Source of the DNA: Streptosporangium sandarakinum
GTDB lineage: Bacteria; Actinomycetota; Actinomycetes; Streptosporangiales; Streptosporangiaceae
Direction: 5' to 3'
NCBI RefSeq assembly: GCF_013409935.1
Contig: NZ_JACCCO010000004.1
Location: 62,001 to 126,000 of the forward strand
DNA: 64,000 nucleotides
The notes under the pieces are model-generated. The model searched no databases. It saw nothing but the letters and a program-made list of their open reading frames with translations, and was not told the DNA's origin. Of the stretch, positions 7,758 to 14,974 are shown piece after piece (positions within the stretch are counted from its first letter, which is position 1; each line of letters starts with the position of its first letter). Position numbers and translations under genes: made by a program.

Positions 7758-7925
7758 ATGACGACGAGCACCAGACCCGCCGCCGCGCAGCCGAAGACGG
7801 CGCGCTGGCGGTGCCTACTGCGGCCGTGCCTCCTACGCGGCGCCTGGCAGCCGGCCGCGCACCGGGAGGCGGCGCTGGCCGCCGGGCGACGCCACTACCT
7901 GCTGACGCACTGGGAGCGGCCGTGA
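7758..7925 (+). CDS. Small basic protein of unknown function
   Basis: 55 residues, ATG start. It is basic and Trp/Cys-containing (ARWRCLLRPCLLRGAW, RRHYLLTHWERP). Its TGA overlaps the GTG of the next gene (GTGA), indicating translational coupling. I know small actinophage proteins of similar composition but no function. No strong ribosome site is visible; expression may start from the GACGTAAGCGG region just upstream. Confidence 0.5.
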   Translation: MTTSTRPAAAQPKTARWRCLLRPCLLRGAWQPAAHREAALAAGRRHYLLTHWERP

Positions 7926-8257
7926 GCGCCGGGGAGAGCATCGTGGCGGTGCTGCGGTGGGCGTGTGCGGCGATGCCGCTGGCGATGCCCGCGGCCGCGG
8001 CCTGCTACCTCCTTGGGGTGCGGGTCGGCCGGGCGGCGGCCGCGCGGGAGCTGGTCCGGCTGGAGCGGCGGCTGGAGACGTTCACGGTGGTGCTGCGGCC
8101 GCTGGCGGACGCCGTGCGGGTGGGGGAGTACAACGTCGCGTTGCCGGTGCAAGACATGGCGGTGCTGGCGCTGCTGGTGGACGAGCCGGGCGGGGACGGC
8201 GACACGCTCGCCGCGCTGGAGCGGGCGTTCCACGGTTCGGACCCACCCACCCACTAG
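7922..8257 (+). CDS. Small membrane-anchored protein of unknown function
   Basis: 111 residues from a GTG overlapping the preceding stop. An N-terminal hydrophobic helix (residues ~8-30, VLRWACAAMPLAMPAAAACYLLGV) is followed by a charged helix (AARELVRLERRLETF) and an acidic C-terminus. One membrane anchor with a cytoplasmic coiled segment is plausible. No family recognised. It ends just as the next shared-type promoter begins. Confidence 0.5.
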   Translation: MSAGESIVAVLRWACAAMPLAMPAAAACYLLGVRVGRAAAARELVRLERRLETFTVVLRPLADAVRVGEYNVALPVQDMAVLALLVDEPGGDGDTLAALERAFHGSDPPTH

Positions 8258-8312
8258 ACACATCAATAAATTTCCCCTACATTTCTAAGTGTGAGTGAGG
8301 GGAGCGGTTCCC
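8255..8312 (+). promoter_or_regulatory. Shared-type promoter and 5'-UTR hairpin for the 8.3-12.9 kb cassette
   Basis: TAGACA, 17 bases, then TACATT. The spacer end (AATAAATTTCCCC) is a diverged form of the AAACATGCCC word. The leader then has TTCTAAGTGTGAG and the hairpin GGGGAGCGGTTCCC (8299-8312), nearly the same as at 18.2, 18.4, 21.1 and 30.9 kb. It precedes a run of small co-directional genes. Confidence 0.7.
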
Positions 8313-8346
8313 TCCACTCCACCCCCTCCAACGCCCCAGGAAAGGC

Positions 8347-8694
8347 ATGATCATGAGCTTCCTCCGCCCCTTCGCCGGATACCTCGCTGACGAGATGGCC
8401 GGTCTCGGCTTCACCGACCACGGCTACGACCCTGAGGAGCTGGGCGGCTACGACGCCATCCTCACCCGCGTCTACCGGCGGGATGGCGTCGCGGTCGAGG
8501 TCCGGGAGGACACCGGCGACGTGACCGTCCGCCTCTTCGGGTGGGGCCCGGTCTACGGCGGCGACGACACCTACCGGCACGGCCACCTCTCCCAGGTCAC
8601 GTTCTCCGACACCTGGCCCGTCGCGAGCCTCCTCGCCACCGTCTCGGCCCTGGTCGCCGCGAACGTCGAGAACGCCGCCCCCGCCGCCGCCTGA
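8347..8694 (+). CDS. Phage-type hypothetical protein
   Basis: 115 residues, first gene after the shared promoter. AGGAAAGG precedes two in-frame ATGs (8347, 8353) and either could be used. The sequence is acidic and aromatic (DEMAGLGFTDHGYDPEELGGYDAILTRVY, YRRDGVAVEVREDTGDVTVRLFGWG) with no cysteine, transmembrane or catalytic pattern I recognise. A perfect 11-bp stem (8704-8714 with 8721-8731) follows the stop. Confidence 0.55.
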   Translation: MIMSFLRPFAGYLADEMAGLGFTDHGYDPEELGGYDAILTRVYRRDGVAVEVREDTGDVTVRLFGWGPVYGGDDTYRHGHLSQVTFSDTWPVASLLATVSALVAANVENAAPAAA

Positions 8695-8756
8695 CCACCG
8701 CCCGCCCCGCCCGGCTCACCCCGGGCGGGGCCCCCGTCCCAGGAGAACCGATCCTC

Positions 8757-9608
8757 ATGATCGTCACCGTCGCCCTGCTGCGCGCCACCCTCACCGCGCT
8801 CAGCGCCCACTACCTGTTCACCCGCCTGCCCGTGATGGTCACGTCCCACTTCGGATCGTGGGCGCACCCGCTCACCACAACCATCCGCTTCGGCTACCTC
8901 CAGCCCGCCGACGCCGGCTACGACGACATCCCCATGGGCCGCCTCACCCGCAACCCCGGCGACGGGCCCGCCGTCGCCGCCCTCACCGCCAACCCTCTTG
9001 ACCACGTCACCCACCGGGACCTCGACAAGGCCCCCACCGTCGCCCAACTCGCACGGGCTCTCGGCTGCGTCGAACTCCTCGACCCCGCCCTGCCGGTCGT
9101 CATCCCCGCCGCCACCGACTGGGACGGCCGCCCCCTGCTCGCCCCCATCGACTTCGCCATGGAGTGCGGCTACTACGACCCGTACGGTGAGCACCACCAC
9201 GGCGTATGGGGCCACGACGAGACGGACGGGCAGGCCGCCCACGTCCTGTGGCCCATCCCCGCCCACCGCGCCGCCACCCCGCCCGCGCCGATCCGGCCCG
9301 TGGACTGGCTGGCCCGCCTCAACCAGACCGACGTCTGGGTTGACCCCTACGGCCGCGAACGGCCCGTCAACGCCATGGACTTCTACGACACGTGCGCCGC
9401 TCTCGGCTGGCTGGAGGTCAACGCCGCCGCCATCGTCGAGGACCTGATCCGCGGCATCCGCCGCGACCAGGACGCCCACCCGGCCGTCCTCACCCCCGCC
9501 CCGGCCGCCCCCGCGCCGCTGCTGGAAGCCGCCCGCGCCGTTCACGACCCGCGCGCCTGGATCACCACCACGCCGCTCGCCCAGGCCCTCATCCGCCCCT
9601 TCGCCTGA
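8757..9608 (+). CDS. Phage-type hypothetical protein with VWVD module
   Basis: 283 residues from an ATG; AGGAGAA lies 10 bases upstream. The N-terminal 150 residues (VMVTSHFGSW, DHVTHRDLDK, LARALGCVELLDPALP) are of unknown fold. Residues ~175-230 hold DWLARLNQTDVWVDPYGRE and PVNAMDFYDTC, which align with residues 2-40 of the next gene (DWYTRLMQDQVWVNADG, PVAAMSPRDARNAL). The shared W-x-x-RL-x-Q-x-x-VWV pattern is common in small actinophage proteins of unknown role. I infer a fusion or partial tandem duplication. Confidence 0.55.
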   Translation: MIVTVALLRATLTALSAHYLFTRLPVMVTSHFGSWAHPLTTTIRFGYLQPADAGYDDIPMGRLTRNPGDGPAVAALTANPLDHVTHRDLDKAPTVAQLARALGCVELLDPALPVVIPAATDWDGRPLLAPIDFAMECGYYDPYGEHHHGVWGHDETDGQAAHVLWPIPAHRAATPPAPIRPVDWLARLNQTDVWVDPYGRERPVNAMDFYDTCAALGWLEVNAAAIVEDLIRGIRRDQDAHPAVLTPAPAAPAPLLEAARAVHDPRAWITTTPLAQALIRPFA

Positions 9609-9625
9609 CAAGGACACCCCTCTTC

Positions 9626-9928
9626 ATGGACTGGTACACCCGCCTCATGCAGGACCAGGTCTGGGTCAACGCTGACGGCACCCTGGTTCCCGTCGCGGCC
9701 ATGAGCCCCCGCGACGCCCGCAACGCCCTGGCCTTCCTGGAACGGCAGTCGGACGGCGTCACCATGGCCGCCGCGAAGGCGTACGACGCGGTCGCCGCGA
9801 CCGACCTCGACGTCATGACCGCCGACCCGATCACCTGGCTCGCCTCCACGCCGCTCGTGCAGGCCCTCGCCGACCGCGCCGCCCCCTACCTCTGCGACAC
9901 CGCCCACCCCGCCCCTCAGCCCGCCTAA
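9626..9928 (+). CDS. Small phage protein, paralogue of the preceding C-terminal module
   Basis: 100 residues starting at ATG 9626, 17 bases after the previous stop. The first 40 residues repeat the DW-x-x-RL-x-Q-x-x-VWV module of the upstream gene; the rest (DVMTADPITWLASTPLVQALADR) also resembles that gene's end (AWITTTPLAQALIRPFA). Both halves are therefore homologous to the preceding protein, which supports duplication. Function unknown. Confidence 0.55.
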   Translation: MDWYTRLMQDQVWVNADGTLVPVAAMSPRDARNALAFLERQSDGVTMAAAKAYDAVAATDLDVMTADPITWLASTPLVQALADRAAPYLCDTAHPAPQPA

Positions 9929-9991
9929 CCCCGCCCCGCCCCGCCCGCCCGGCCCGGGCGGGGCGGGACCCCACACGGAACGGACACCTCC

Positions 9992-10357
9992 ATGGCCATC
10001 AACCACGTCAACGCCACCACCAGCAGCCCCGTGAACGGCCCCACCGTCATCACGATCGACCGCGCGCCCCGCACCGGCGCAGTGACCCCCTACGTCTCCA
10101 CCTACACGACCGACGTCGACGACTACCACTACCGCCCGGGCGGGCAGCGCTTCACCACCGCCTCGCTCCTCCTACCGCGCCGCGACCACAGGCACGTCAT
10201 GGCCGTGGAACTACGGTTCGAGGACCCCGAAACGGTCACCGACGTCATCGGCTGGCTCACCGAGATCCGGGACCTGCTGTCCCAGCGGCTCACCGCCGAC
10301 GACTTCCCCGAGCACTCCCGGCGCGCCGGCGACTCCGCCGAGCAGCCCACCGCCTGA
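9992..10357 (+). CDS. Phage-type hypothetical protein
   Basis: 121 residues, ATG with a weak GGACACC upstream. Central segments (VDDYHYRPGGQRFTTASLLLPRRDHRHVM, VTDVIGWLTEIRDLLSQRL) suggest a small alpha/beta domain ending in a helix. No motif recognised. It is framed by intercistronic hairpins on both sides. Confidence 0.5.
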   Translation: MAINHVNATTSSPVNGPTVITIDRAPRTGAVTPYVSTYTTDVDDYHYRPGGQRFTTASLLLPRRDHRHVMAVELRFEDPETVTDVIGWLTEIRDLLSQRLTADDFPEHSRRAGDSAEQPTA

Positions 10358-10421
10358 CCCCTCACCCCTCCGCCGGGCGGCGCCCAGGTGCGCCGCCCGC
10401 CCCCACCCCCGAAGGACTGCC

Positions 10422-11060
10422 ATGTTCGACGTCACCGCAGACGAACACATCGACGACCCCTCCGTCATCGACTGGCCCGCCCGCCAGGCCGCGGCCGCCT
10501 TCCCCTACAAGGTCGTGGACGGCCGACCGGACAACCCGTTCCCGCCCGCCCCCGGCACCACCCGGCCCACCCGGGGCAAGGGAGGACTGTGGCACTGGGG
10601 AGAACGCCAAGCCGCCGACACGATCGTGACCGTGGCCGCCTTCGGCCGCCGCTGGCTTCTCATGGTCCTCCGCGACGACGGCAACGGCTGGGCGGTGCCC
10701 GGCGGCTGCCTGGAGCCCGGCGAGACCCCGGTGGAGGGCGCCATCCGGGAGTGCCGGGAAGAGACCGGCCTGGACCTGTCCCCGGCCGGCGGCGTCCGCA
10801 CGAACCACATCACGCCGCTCCCCGTCCGGCCCGTGCCCGACCCCCGCGCCACGAACGAGGCGTGGATGGTGACGTGGCCGGTCCTGGTCGGACTGGTGGG
10901 CGGCACCGAGTCTCTCCCCAAGGTCACCGGAGCCGATGACGCGGCCGAAGCCGATTGGATCATCGCCGACAGCTACGCCGTACTGGTCAAGCACCTGGAG
11001 TACCGCGGCGGGCACGTGTTCGCCGCGCACGTGGACATGCTCCAGGAGATCCTGCGCTGA
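10422..11060 (+). CDS. NUDT9-like Nudix hydrolase (ADP-ribose pyrophosphatase type)
   Basis: 212 residues. The Nudix box is intact at residues ~103-125 (GGCLEPGETPVEG..RECREETG). The segment before it, LWHWGERQAADTIVTV...NGWAVPGG, has the order of the ADP-ribose hydrolase NUDT9 (WGENHAADPI...WAIPGG). Expected chemistry: cleavage of ADP-ribose to AMP and ribose 5-phosphate with Mg2+, in the cytoplasm. Phages carry such enzymes in NAD turnover; a counter-defence role against NAD- or ADPR-signalling systems is possible but inferred. It starts at ATG after AAGGA. Confidence 0.8.
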   Translation: MFDVTADEHIDDPSVIDWPARQAAAAFPYKVVDGRPDNPFPPAPGTTRPTRGKGGLWHWGERQAADTIVTVAAFGRRWLLMVLRDDGNGWAVPGGCLEPGETPVEGAIRECREETGLDLSPAGGVRTNHITPLPVRPVPDPRATNEAWMVTWPVLVGLVGGTESLPKVTGADDAAEADWIIADSYAVLVKHLEYRGGHVFAAHVDMLQEILR

Positions 11061-11130
11061 CCCCGCCGGGCCCGGCCCCGGCCGGGCCCCTCAGCCCACC
11101 CCTCACACCCCCTGACCCACGGAGGACCCG

Positions 11131-11367
11131 ATGACCAGAACGTTCACCCCCAACCTGCTCGACGCGCTCACGGAGCGCATCGGCAAGCAGGCCGCCACCC
11201 AGGCCATCAACCTCTTCGCGGCCTGGGCCGACGGCGCGGCCAACGAGCTCGACATCGTGGCCGGCGAATGCCCGTGCCCGGAGGACCACGCCGCGGACGC
11301 GGAGCACTTTCGCCACCTCTCGCTGGTCATGGTCAACGTCTACGACGCAGACCCCTCCGCCGCCTGA
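11131..11367 (+). CDS. Phage-type hypothetical protein
   Basis: 78 residues, ATG after GGAGGA. N-terminal helices (LLDALTERIGKQAATQAINLFAAWADGAANEL) precede CPCPEDHAADAEHFRHL. Two adjacent Cys and three His could bind a metal, but no known motif fits. The gene lies within the early-type cassette and its neighbours act on nucleotides or RNA. Confidence 0.5.
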   Translation: MTRTFTPNLLDALTERIGKQAATQAINLFAAWADGAANELDIVAGECPCPEDHAADAEHFRHLSLVMVNVYDADPSAA

Positions 11368-11398
11368 CCCCGCCACCCCCGAACGGCAGGAACACCTG

Positions 11399-11611
11399 AT
11401 GAGCACCTACGAGAAGCAGATGCCGATCCACCGGGTTCGTTGTGACGCCACTGGCTGCAACGCCGAGTTCGAGGCGCGGTACAAGTTCGACCGCAGATAC
11501 CCGGAGCTCACCCGGCAGGAGGCCAGCCGCGCTGGCTGGGACGTCCCGCCGCCCCGCGGCAAGGGCTCCCGCTCCAAGGAAGATTTCTGCCCCGAGCACC
11601 GTCGCCGCTGA
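11399..11611 (+). CDS. Small zinc-binding protein (C-x4-C / C-x2-H type)
   Basis: 70 residues from an ATG, with GGCAGGAA upstream. CDATGCNAEFEAR near the N-terminus and FCPEHRRR at the end form a split C-x4-C...C-x2-H zinc site, with a basic loop (PPPRGKGSRSKED) between. Small proteins of this shape are frequent in actinophages; the role is unknown, possibly nucleic-acid binding. Confidence 0.55.
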   Translation: MSTYEKQMPIHRVRCDATGCNAEFEARYKFDRRYPELTRQEASRAGWDVPPPRGKGSRSKEDFCPEHRRR

Positions 11612-11673
11612 CCCCTGCCCCGCCCCGCCCGGTGACACACCGGACGGGGCACCCCTGACAAAAGGCATGAACC

Positions 11674-12252
11674 TTGAAGCTGTTCTATGACTGCGAATTC
11701 CTTGAGGACGGCCGCACGATCGACCTCATCTCCATCGGCATGGTGGCCGAGGACGGCCGCGAGTTCTACGCCGTGAACGAGGACATCGCGACTGACCCGC
11801 TCCACAGCTGGATCTGCCGGCACCAGTGGCTGATGGAAAACGTCGTGCCGCACCTCCCGCTGAGCACCGGCCGTACTCGCACCCAGAAGGGGCACGGACG
11901 CATCACGACGTCCAGCACCTACCTGGGGTTCTTCAACCTCGACATGACCAGTAACGACGTCATGCCACGCAGGATGATCCGCAACGCAGTCCGCGACTTC
12001 ATCCTCGCCACCCCGGACGTGGAGCTGTGGGCCTGGTACGGCGCCTACGACCACGTCGCCCTCGCGCAGCTCTGGGGCCGCATGATCGACCTGCCGACCG
12101 GTGTGCCGATGTGGACGAACGACCTGCGGCAGGAGGCGGCGCGGCTCGGCCTCACCGACGACGACATGCCCACGCAGGCCGAGGGTGAGCACAACGCCCT
12201 CGCTGACGCCCGGCACAACAAGGTCATCGCCGCTCACCTCGCCAACCTCTGA
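11674..12252 (+). CDS. Rv2179c-type 3'-5' exoribonuclease
   Basis: 192 residues from a TTG at 11674 (AAAGG upstream); the nearby ATG is out of frame. DEDDh-fold exonuclease motifs are visible: Exo I FYDCEFLEDGRTIDLISIG (Asp, Glu), Exo II-like ELWAWYGAYDHVALAQLWG (Asp), and Exo III EGEHNALADARHN (His, Asp). The order and spacing match the mycobacterial Rv2179c family, which trims RNA 3' ends. In a phage this could act in host or phage RNA turnover; that part is inference. Confidence 0.8.
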   Translation: MKLFYDCEFLEDGRTIDLISIGMVAEDGREFYAVNEDIATDPLHSWICRHQWLMENVVPHLPLSTGRTRTQKGHGRITTSSTYLGFFNLDMTSNDVMPRRMIRNAVRDFILATPDVELWAWYGAYDHVALAQLWGRMIDLPTGVPMWTNDLRQEAARLGLTDDDMPTQAEGEHNALADARHNKVIAAHLANL

Positions 12253-12398
12253 CCCGTCCGGGGGCGGCGCGGAGTCCAAGGCCCGCCGCCCCCCGGACGC
12301 ACCACCCCGCCGCCCCGGCCCGCCTGAACCGAAGGAGAGCGCGTGAACGACCGGGAGAAGTACCGCCAGGCGCTCGCCCAGACCGGCCCCGGTGACCA

Positions 12399-12860
12399 AT
12401 GACCGGCGCCGACCCTGACGACTTCCTCGAGCTCGACCAGGCCGACCCCGGCGAGGAGGAACCCGGCCGGTCGCGGCGGCCGTGGGCGCGCTGCCGGTGC
12501 GGCCGCCGCATCTGGGCCAAGAAGTCCCTCCTGCTCGGGGAAGGCGGCAAGTGTCGGCGCGGCCGCCGCCGCCCCGGGCGCCTCCGAACATCAGCCGGAC
12601 GCCGCTACAGCGTGACCGGCCAAACCGACCTCTTCACCACCCGGGAGACCTTCATGAGCACCTTCACCACCGACCAGGCCGCCGACCTCGTCCACGAACT
12701 GATCGCCGACGACTACTACCCAGAGCTGAACGCCTACCTCGAAGTGAAGCGCGACGGGGACGCCATCACGGTGTCCCTCCGGCCCGCGGGCCAGACCACG
12801 ACCGTGCTGCGGTTCGGCGTCCGCGTCTACCCGCTCGACCCCGCCCCCGGGCAGCCCTGA
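12399..12860 (+). CDS. DUF6011-like zinc protein, possibly fused to a second small domain
   Basis: 153 residues from ATG 12399. Residues ~30-75 (CRCGRRIWAKKSLLLGEGGKCRR...GQTDLF) match the C-x-CG...SL-x-x-G-x-G-x-x-C-RR...GQxDLF layout of DUF6011 actinophage proteins. No stop separates this from MSTFTTDQAADLVHEL, which has its own ATG at 12655 and a GGGAGA ribosome site, so two products or an internal start are likely. The second part ends in a small beta segment (AITVSLRPAGQTTTVLRFGVRVY). A 19-codon frame from 12343 ends at the start codon and may be a leader. Confidence 0.5.
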   Translation: MTGADPDDFLELDQADPGEEEPGRSRRPWARCRCGRRIWAKKSLLLGEGGKCRRGRRRPGRLRTSAGRRYSVTGQTDLFTTRETFMSTFTTDQAADLVHELIADDYYPELNAYLEVKRDGDAITVSLRPAGQTTTVLRFGVRVYPLDPAPGQP

Positions 12861-12901
12861 CGTTCCAGGCAGGAAGAAGGACAGTACGGATCGACAATGT
12901 A

Positions 12902-12935
12902 AAGGCGGCCGCTTCGCACATGAAACGGCCGCCTT
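12902..12935 (+). terminator. Hairpin ending the early-type cassette
   Basis: AAGGCGGCCG pairs perfectly with CGGCCGCCTT over 10 bp with a 14-base loop, 42 bases after the last stop. A short T/C stretch follows. Probable intrinsic terminator. Confidence 0.6.
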
Positions 12936-13045
12936 CGTACTGCACGGCGCACCTGACCAGCAGCAACGCCCCGGGGGGAGAGGTGCGTAATCGAACGTGT
13001 GTGCGGCTGGCGATGCATTGGTCACCGCGTGCGATCCTGGGAAGT

Positions 13046-13267
13046 ATGGTCGCCGCGAACGCACCCCTTACCCCGCCGCCCGGGCACACCCTCGAAGACC
13101 TCGAAACCTGGTCCTTCGCCTGCGCCACCGGCGCCCACGCCGAATGCGTCGGCAAGCGCCTCAACCCGGACCCCGACTGCCCGGCCGATCAGATCAACCA
13201 GCCCTGCGACTGCACGGTGTGCGCCCACCGGCCGCCGAGGAAGGCCGGCCGCCCCCGCGCCAAGTAG
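13046..13267 (+). CDS. Small Cys-rich protein
   Basis: 73 residues from ATG 13046 (GGGAAG upstream; an in-frame ATG at 13014 is possible). Cysteines occur as FACATGAHAECVGKRLNPDPDC and PCDCTVC, enough for one or two metal sites. The C-terminus is basic (RPPRKAGRPRAK), suggesting nucleic-acid contact. It is transcribed after the cassette terminator and so probably has its own promoter. Function unknown. Confidence 0.5.
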   Translation: MVAANAPLTPPPGHTLEDLETWSFACATGAHAECVGKRLNPDPDCPADQINQPCDCTVCAHRPPRKAGRPRAK

Positions 13268-13611
13268 AAGCGCCGTTAAGCAGGTCCGATGATGATCATG
13301 AAGGTGCCTTCCCGCGCGAAAGAGCTCTGCTGAAGCTCCCGGAACGGGGAAGAGAAATCAAGAGCGAAGGTTGGCTGATACGGCAGTATTCATCCAGTGG
13401 CAACTTAGTGGCCAAACCGTCTTTTTGAATACTACCAACCTACTATCAGGCTGTGACCAGGGGCTTAACGGTATTCTGTTGGCTGACTCAGTGTACAGAC
13501 TGCGGGAATTACCCGTACCCTGGACGAGCAGATGCGGCCCATGGGGAAGCCTCTGCACGCAGGAGAGGCCCCGACCGGCGGCAAACCAAGATCGGGGCCC
13601 CTCTTCGGTGG
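13268..13611. other. Non-coding, comparatively AT-rich stretch
   Basis: About 340 bases with lower GC than the surroundings (for example TCTTTTTGAATACTACC near 13420). No frame here has convincing coding character. A hairpin-like GAGGCCCCGA...TCGGGGCCCCTC occupies ~13565-13602 and may be a rightward terminator. I see no confident -35/-10 pair. Confidence 0.4.
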
Positions 13612-13652
13612 GATCAGACTTGGCTAGGTGCGCTGCCTAGCCAAGTCTGATC
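13612..13652. terminator. Perfect 17-bp inverted repeat
   Basis: GATCAGACTTGGCTAGG (13612-13628) and its exact complement at 13636-13652, with a 7-base loop. The right arm overlaps the end of the small leftward gene at 13637. It is most likely a bidirectional terminator, though a protein-binding palindrome cannot be excluded. Confidence 0.6.
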
Positions 13653-13750
13653 GTGCGCAGCGCCCAGTCCACCACGATGAGAACCGCTCGTGCAATGAGC
13701 AGGTATCCCTCTCTGGAGTTGGCCGCCTTGCGGCGTCGCTTACGCGGCAT
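13637..13750 (-). CDS. Small basic single-helix protein
   Basis: 37 residues. The ATG at 13750 follows AGAGGAAA with good spacing, the main support for a gene this short. A basic N-terminus (MPRKRRRKAANSR) precedes one hydrophobic segment (YLLIARAVLIVVDWALRTI), giving an N-in membrane topology or an amphipathic helix. The layout is similar to 32807-32980. Possibly a small phage membrane protein; function unknown. Confidence 0.5.
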   Translation of the reverse strand: MPRKRRRKAANSREGYLLIARAVLIVVDWALRTIRLG

Positions 13751-13970
13751 GGACTTTCCTCTCTGTGTAGCAGGGCCCCAACAATCTCGGGGTCGACGGT
13801 GAGGCCCGTCCCGGTCGATCCCGCGCGGGAGTACCGACCGAGGCAGAGAGCCGCCTGCACGACGCTTGCACCAGCGTAATTGGCCGCGGCTCAATGTGCA
13901 TTCGATCCCTGAACTTGAAGTAAGTCATCAGCGCAGCTCAAAGGCGCAATCCCAACTCGGAAAATTCATG

Positions 13971-14213
13971 CGCAGAGTTACTATGAGTCTGGGCCTGGCT
14001 TTGGCGGGAGCACGCGGCGCGACGTTAACGAACGAACCTGCTACCCATCACGGCGTGAATACGCCGATCTATGACGCCCTGGTCGCCGAGCTCGCCGACC
14101 AGGAGCGAACTCCCCACGGTCGCGCTGCTGAGCCGCGCCCCTGGTTCACCCCCGCCGTCGCACCCGGGCGCGCCGACGTCCTCGACACCACCCCCGCCGG
14201 GGTGATCGCGTGA
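13971..14213 (+). CDS. Hypothetical protein, start uncertain
   Basis: 80 residues from ATG 13971 (weak GGAA upstream; ATG 13986 is an alternative). The central part (NTPIYDALVAELADQERTPHG) and the Pro-rich end look coding. The stop overlaps the GTG of the next gene (GTGA), which supports a real coupled pair. A GACGTTAACG word lies inside the frame near the N-terminus (14021-14030), so the true start may be further downstream. Confidence 0.4.
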   Translation, partial: RRVTMSLGLALAGARGATLTNEPATHHGVNTPIYDALVAELADQERTPHGRAAEPRPWFTPAVAPGRADVLDTTPAGVIA

Positions 14214-14428
14214 CCGCACCCCACCGGCCCGACACGGCGCAAGGCTGCGCAGCCCTGTTCGAGCAGCTCATCCGCTTCGCCACCGCCGCCGCCCTGCTGT
14301 GGAGCGCCCTCACCACCAGCCGGCCCGACCTCGCGGCCCTGTGCTGGACCCTGTTCGGCCTCTTCATCCTCGGCCTCATCCTGCACCACGCCGCCACCTC
14401 CGCCCGGCCACCGCGCCGACCCCACTGA
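14210..14428 (+). CDS. Small two-helix membrane protein
   Basis: 72 residues from a GTG overlapping the preceding stop. Two hydrophobic stretches (LIRFATAAALLWSAL and LAALCWTLFGLFILGLILH) and a basic Pro-rich end (SARPPRRPH) predict a hairpin in the membrane. Size and topology are holin-like, but it is far from the endolysin gene and lies next to queD, so I do not assign that role. Confidence 0.5.
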   Translation: MTAPHRPDTAQGCAALFEQLIRFATAAALLWSALTTSRPDLAALCWTLFGLFILGLILHHAATSARPPRRPH

Positions 14429-14459
14429 CCCCGCCGACTCCGCGCCGAAGGACAACCTC

Positions 14460-14960
14460 GTGTTCACCGCGACCCTCGACCACACCTGGCAGGCCAGCCA
14501 CTCCCTGCCGCACCTGCCGGGCCGCTGCTCCAGCATCCACGGCCACACTTGGCGGGCCTCTCTCACTGTCGCCGGCCCCTACCTCGACCCCAGCGGCATC
14601 CTGCTGGACTTCGCGCCGCTCAAGGCCCACATGCGCGCCTGGATCGACGACCACCTGGACCACGCCCTCATGCTCGGCGCCGGCGACAACCTCGTCCCCC
14701 TGCTCGACCCCGGCCCGGGCGGGGAGCCGTCCCCGCTCGCCGCCGCGTTCGCCCAGCGCGGGCAGCGCCTGTTCGTCTTCGGCCAGGACTTCCCCGACGT
14801 CGCGTGGCCCAGCGTGGAAGGCATCGCGCAGCTGCTCGCCCACCACGCTCACGCCTGGCTGCGGGACTCCACCGGCCGGAGCGACCTCCACGTAGCATCC
14901 GTCACCGTCCGCGAGACCGACAGCGCTTCAGCCACCTGGCACAACCCCACCACCCGGTGA
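14460..14960 (+). CDS. queD: 6-carboxy-tetrahydropterin synthase-like protein (QueD/PTPS family)
   Basis: 166 residues from GTG 14460. Family hallmarks are present: an N-terminal zinc His (TWQASHSLPHLPG), the catalytic Cys-x3-HGH (CSSIHGHTWRASLTV) and LLDFAPLKAHMRAWIDDHLDHALM with the second catalytic His. A C-terminal VTVRETDSASATW matches the pterin-anchoring Glu region. QueD makes 6-carboxy-tetrahydropterin from dihydroneopterin triphosphate on the way to preQ0/queuosine. No queC, queE, folE or transglycosylase was recognised in the window, so it may feed a host pathway or act in one encoded outside. Confidence 0.85.
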   Translation: MFTATLDHTWQASHSLPHLPGRCSSIHGHTWRASLTVAGPYLDPSGILLDFAPLKAHMRAWIDDHLDHALMLGAGDNLVPLLDPGPGGEPSPLAAAFAQRGQRLFVFGQDFPDVAWPSVEGIAQLLAHHAHAWLRDSTGRSDLHVASVTVRETDSASATWHNPTTR

Positions 14961-14974
14961 AGGAGAACCCTGCC

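Larger units (their letters stand above)
8704..12299 (+). repeat. Series of perfect GC-rich hairpins between cassette genes
   Basis: Most gene junctions in this operon hold a short perfect stem: 8704-8731 (11 bp), ~9938-9966, 10375-10398 (9 bp), ~11068-11089, ~11623-11652 and 12255-12299 (15 bp). They share the word CCCGCCC...GGGCGGG but are not copies of one another. Two more of the same kind lie at 21774-21798 and 22197-22222. None has a strong T-run and the next gene's ribosome site follows within ~30 bases. They look like processing or insulating hairpins rather than full terminators. Confidence 0.6.

Noticed and set aside
12997..13428. Rightward 143-codon frame overlapping the Cys-rich gene.
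   Set aside because: Out of frame with the Cys-rich gene, Arg/Pro-rich and without a ribosome site.
14210..14428. Two-helix protein as holin.
   Set aside because: It lies 8 kb from the endolysin and is coupled to genes beside queD; small size and two helices are not sufficient evidence.
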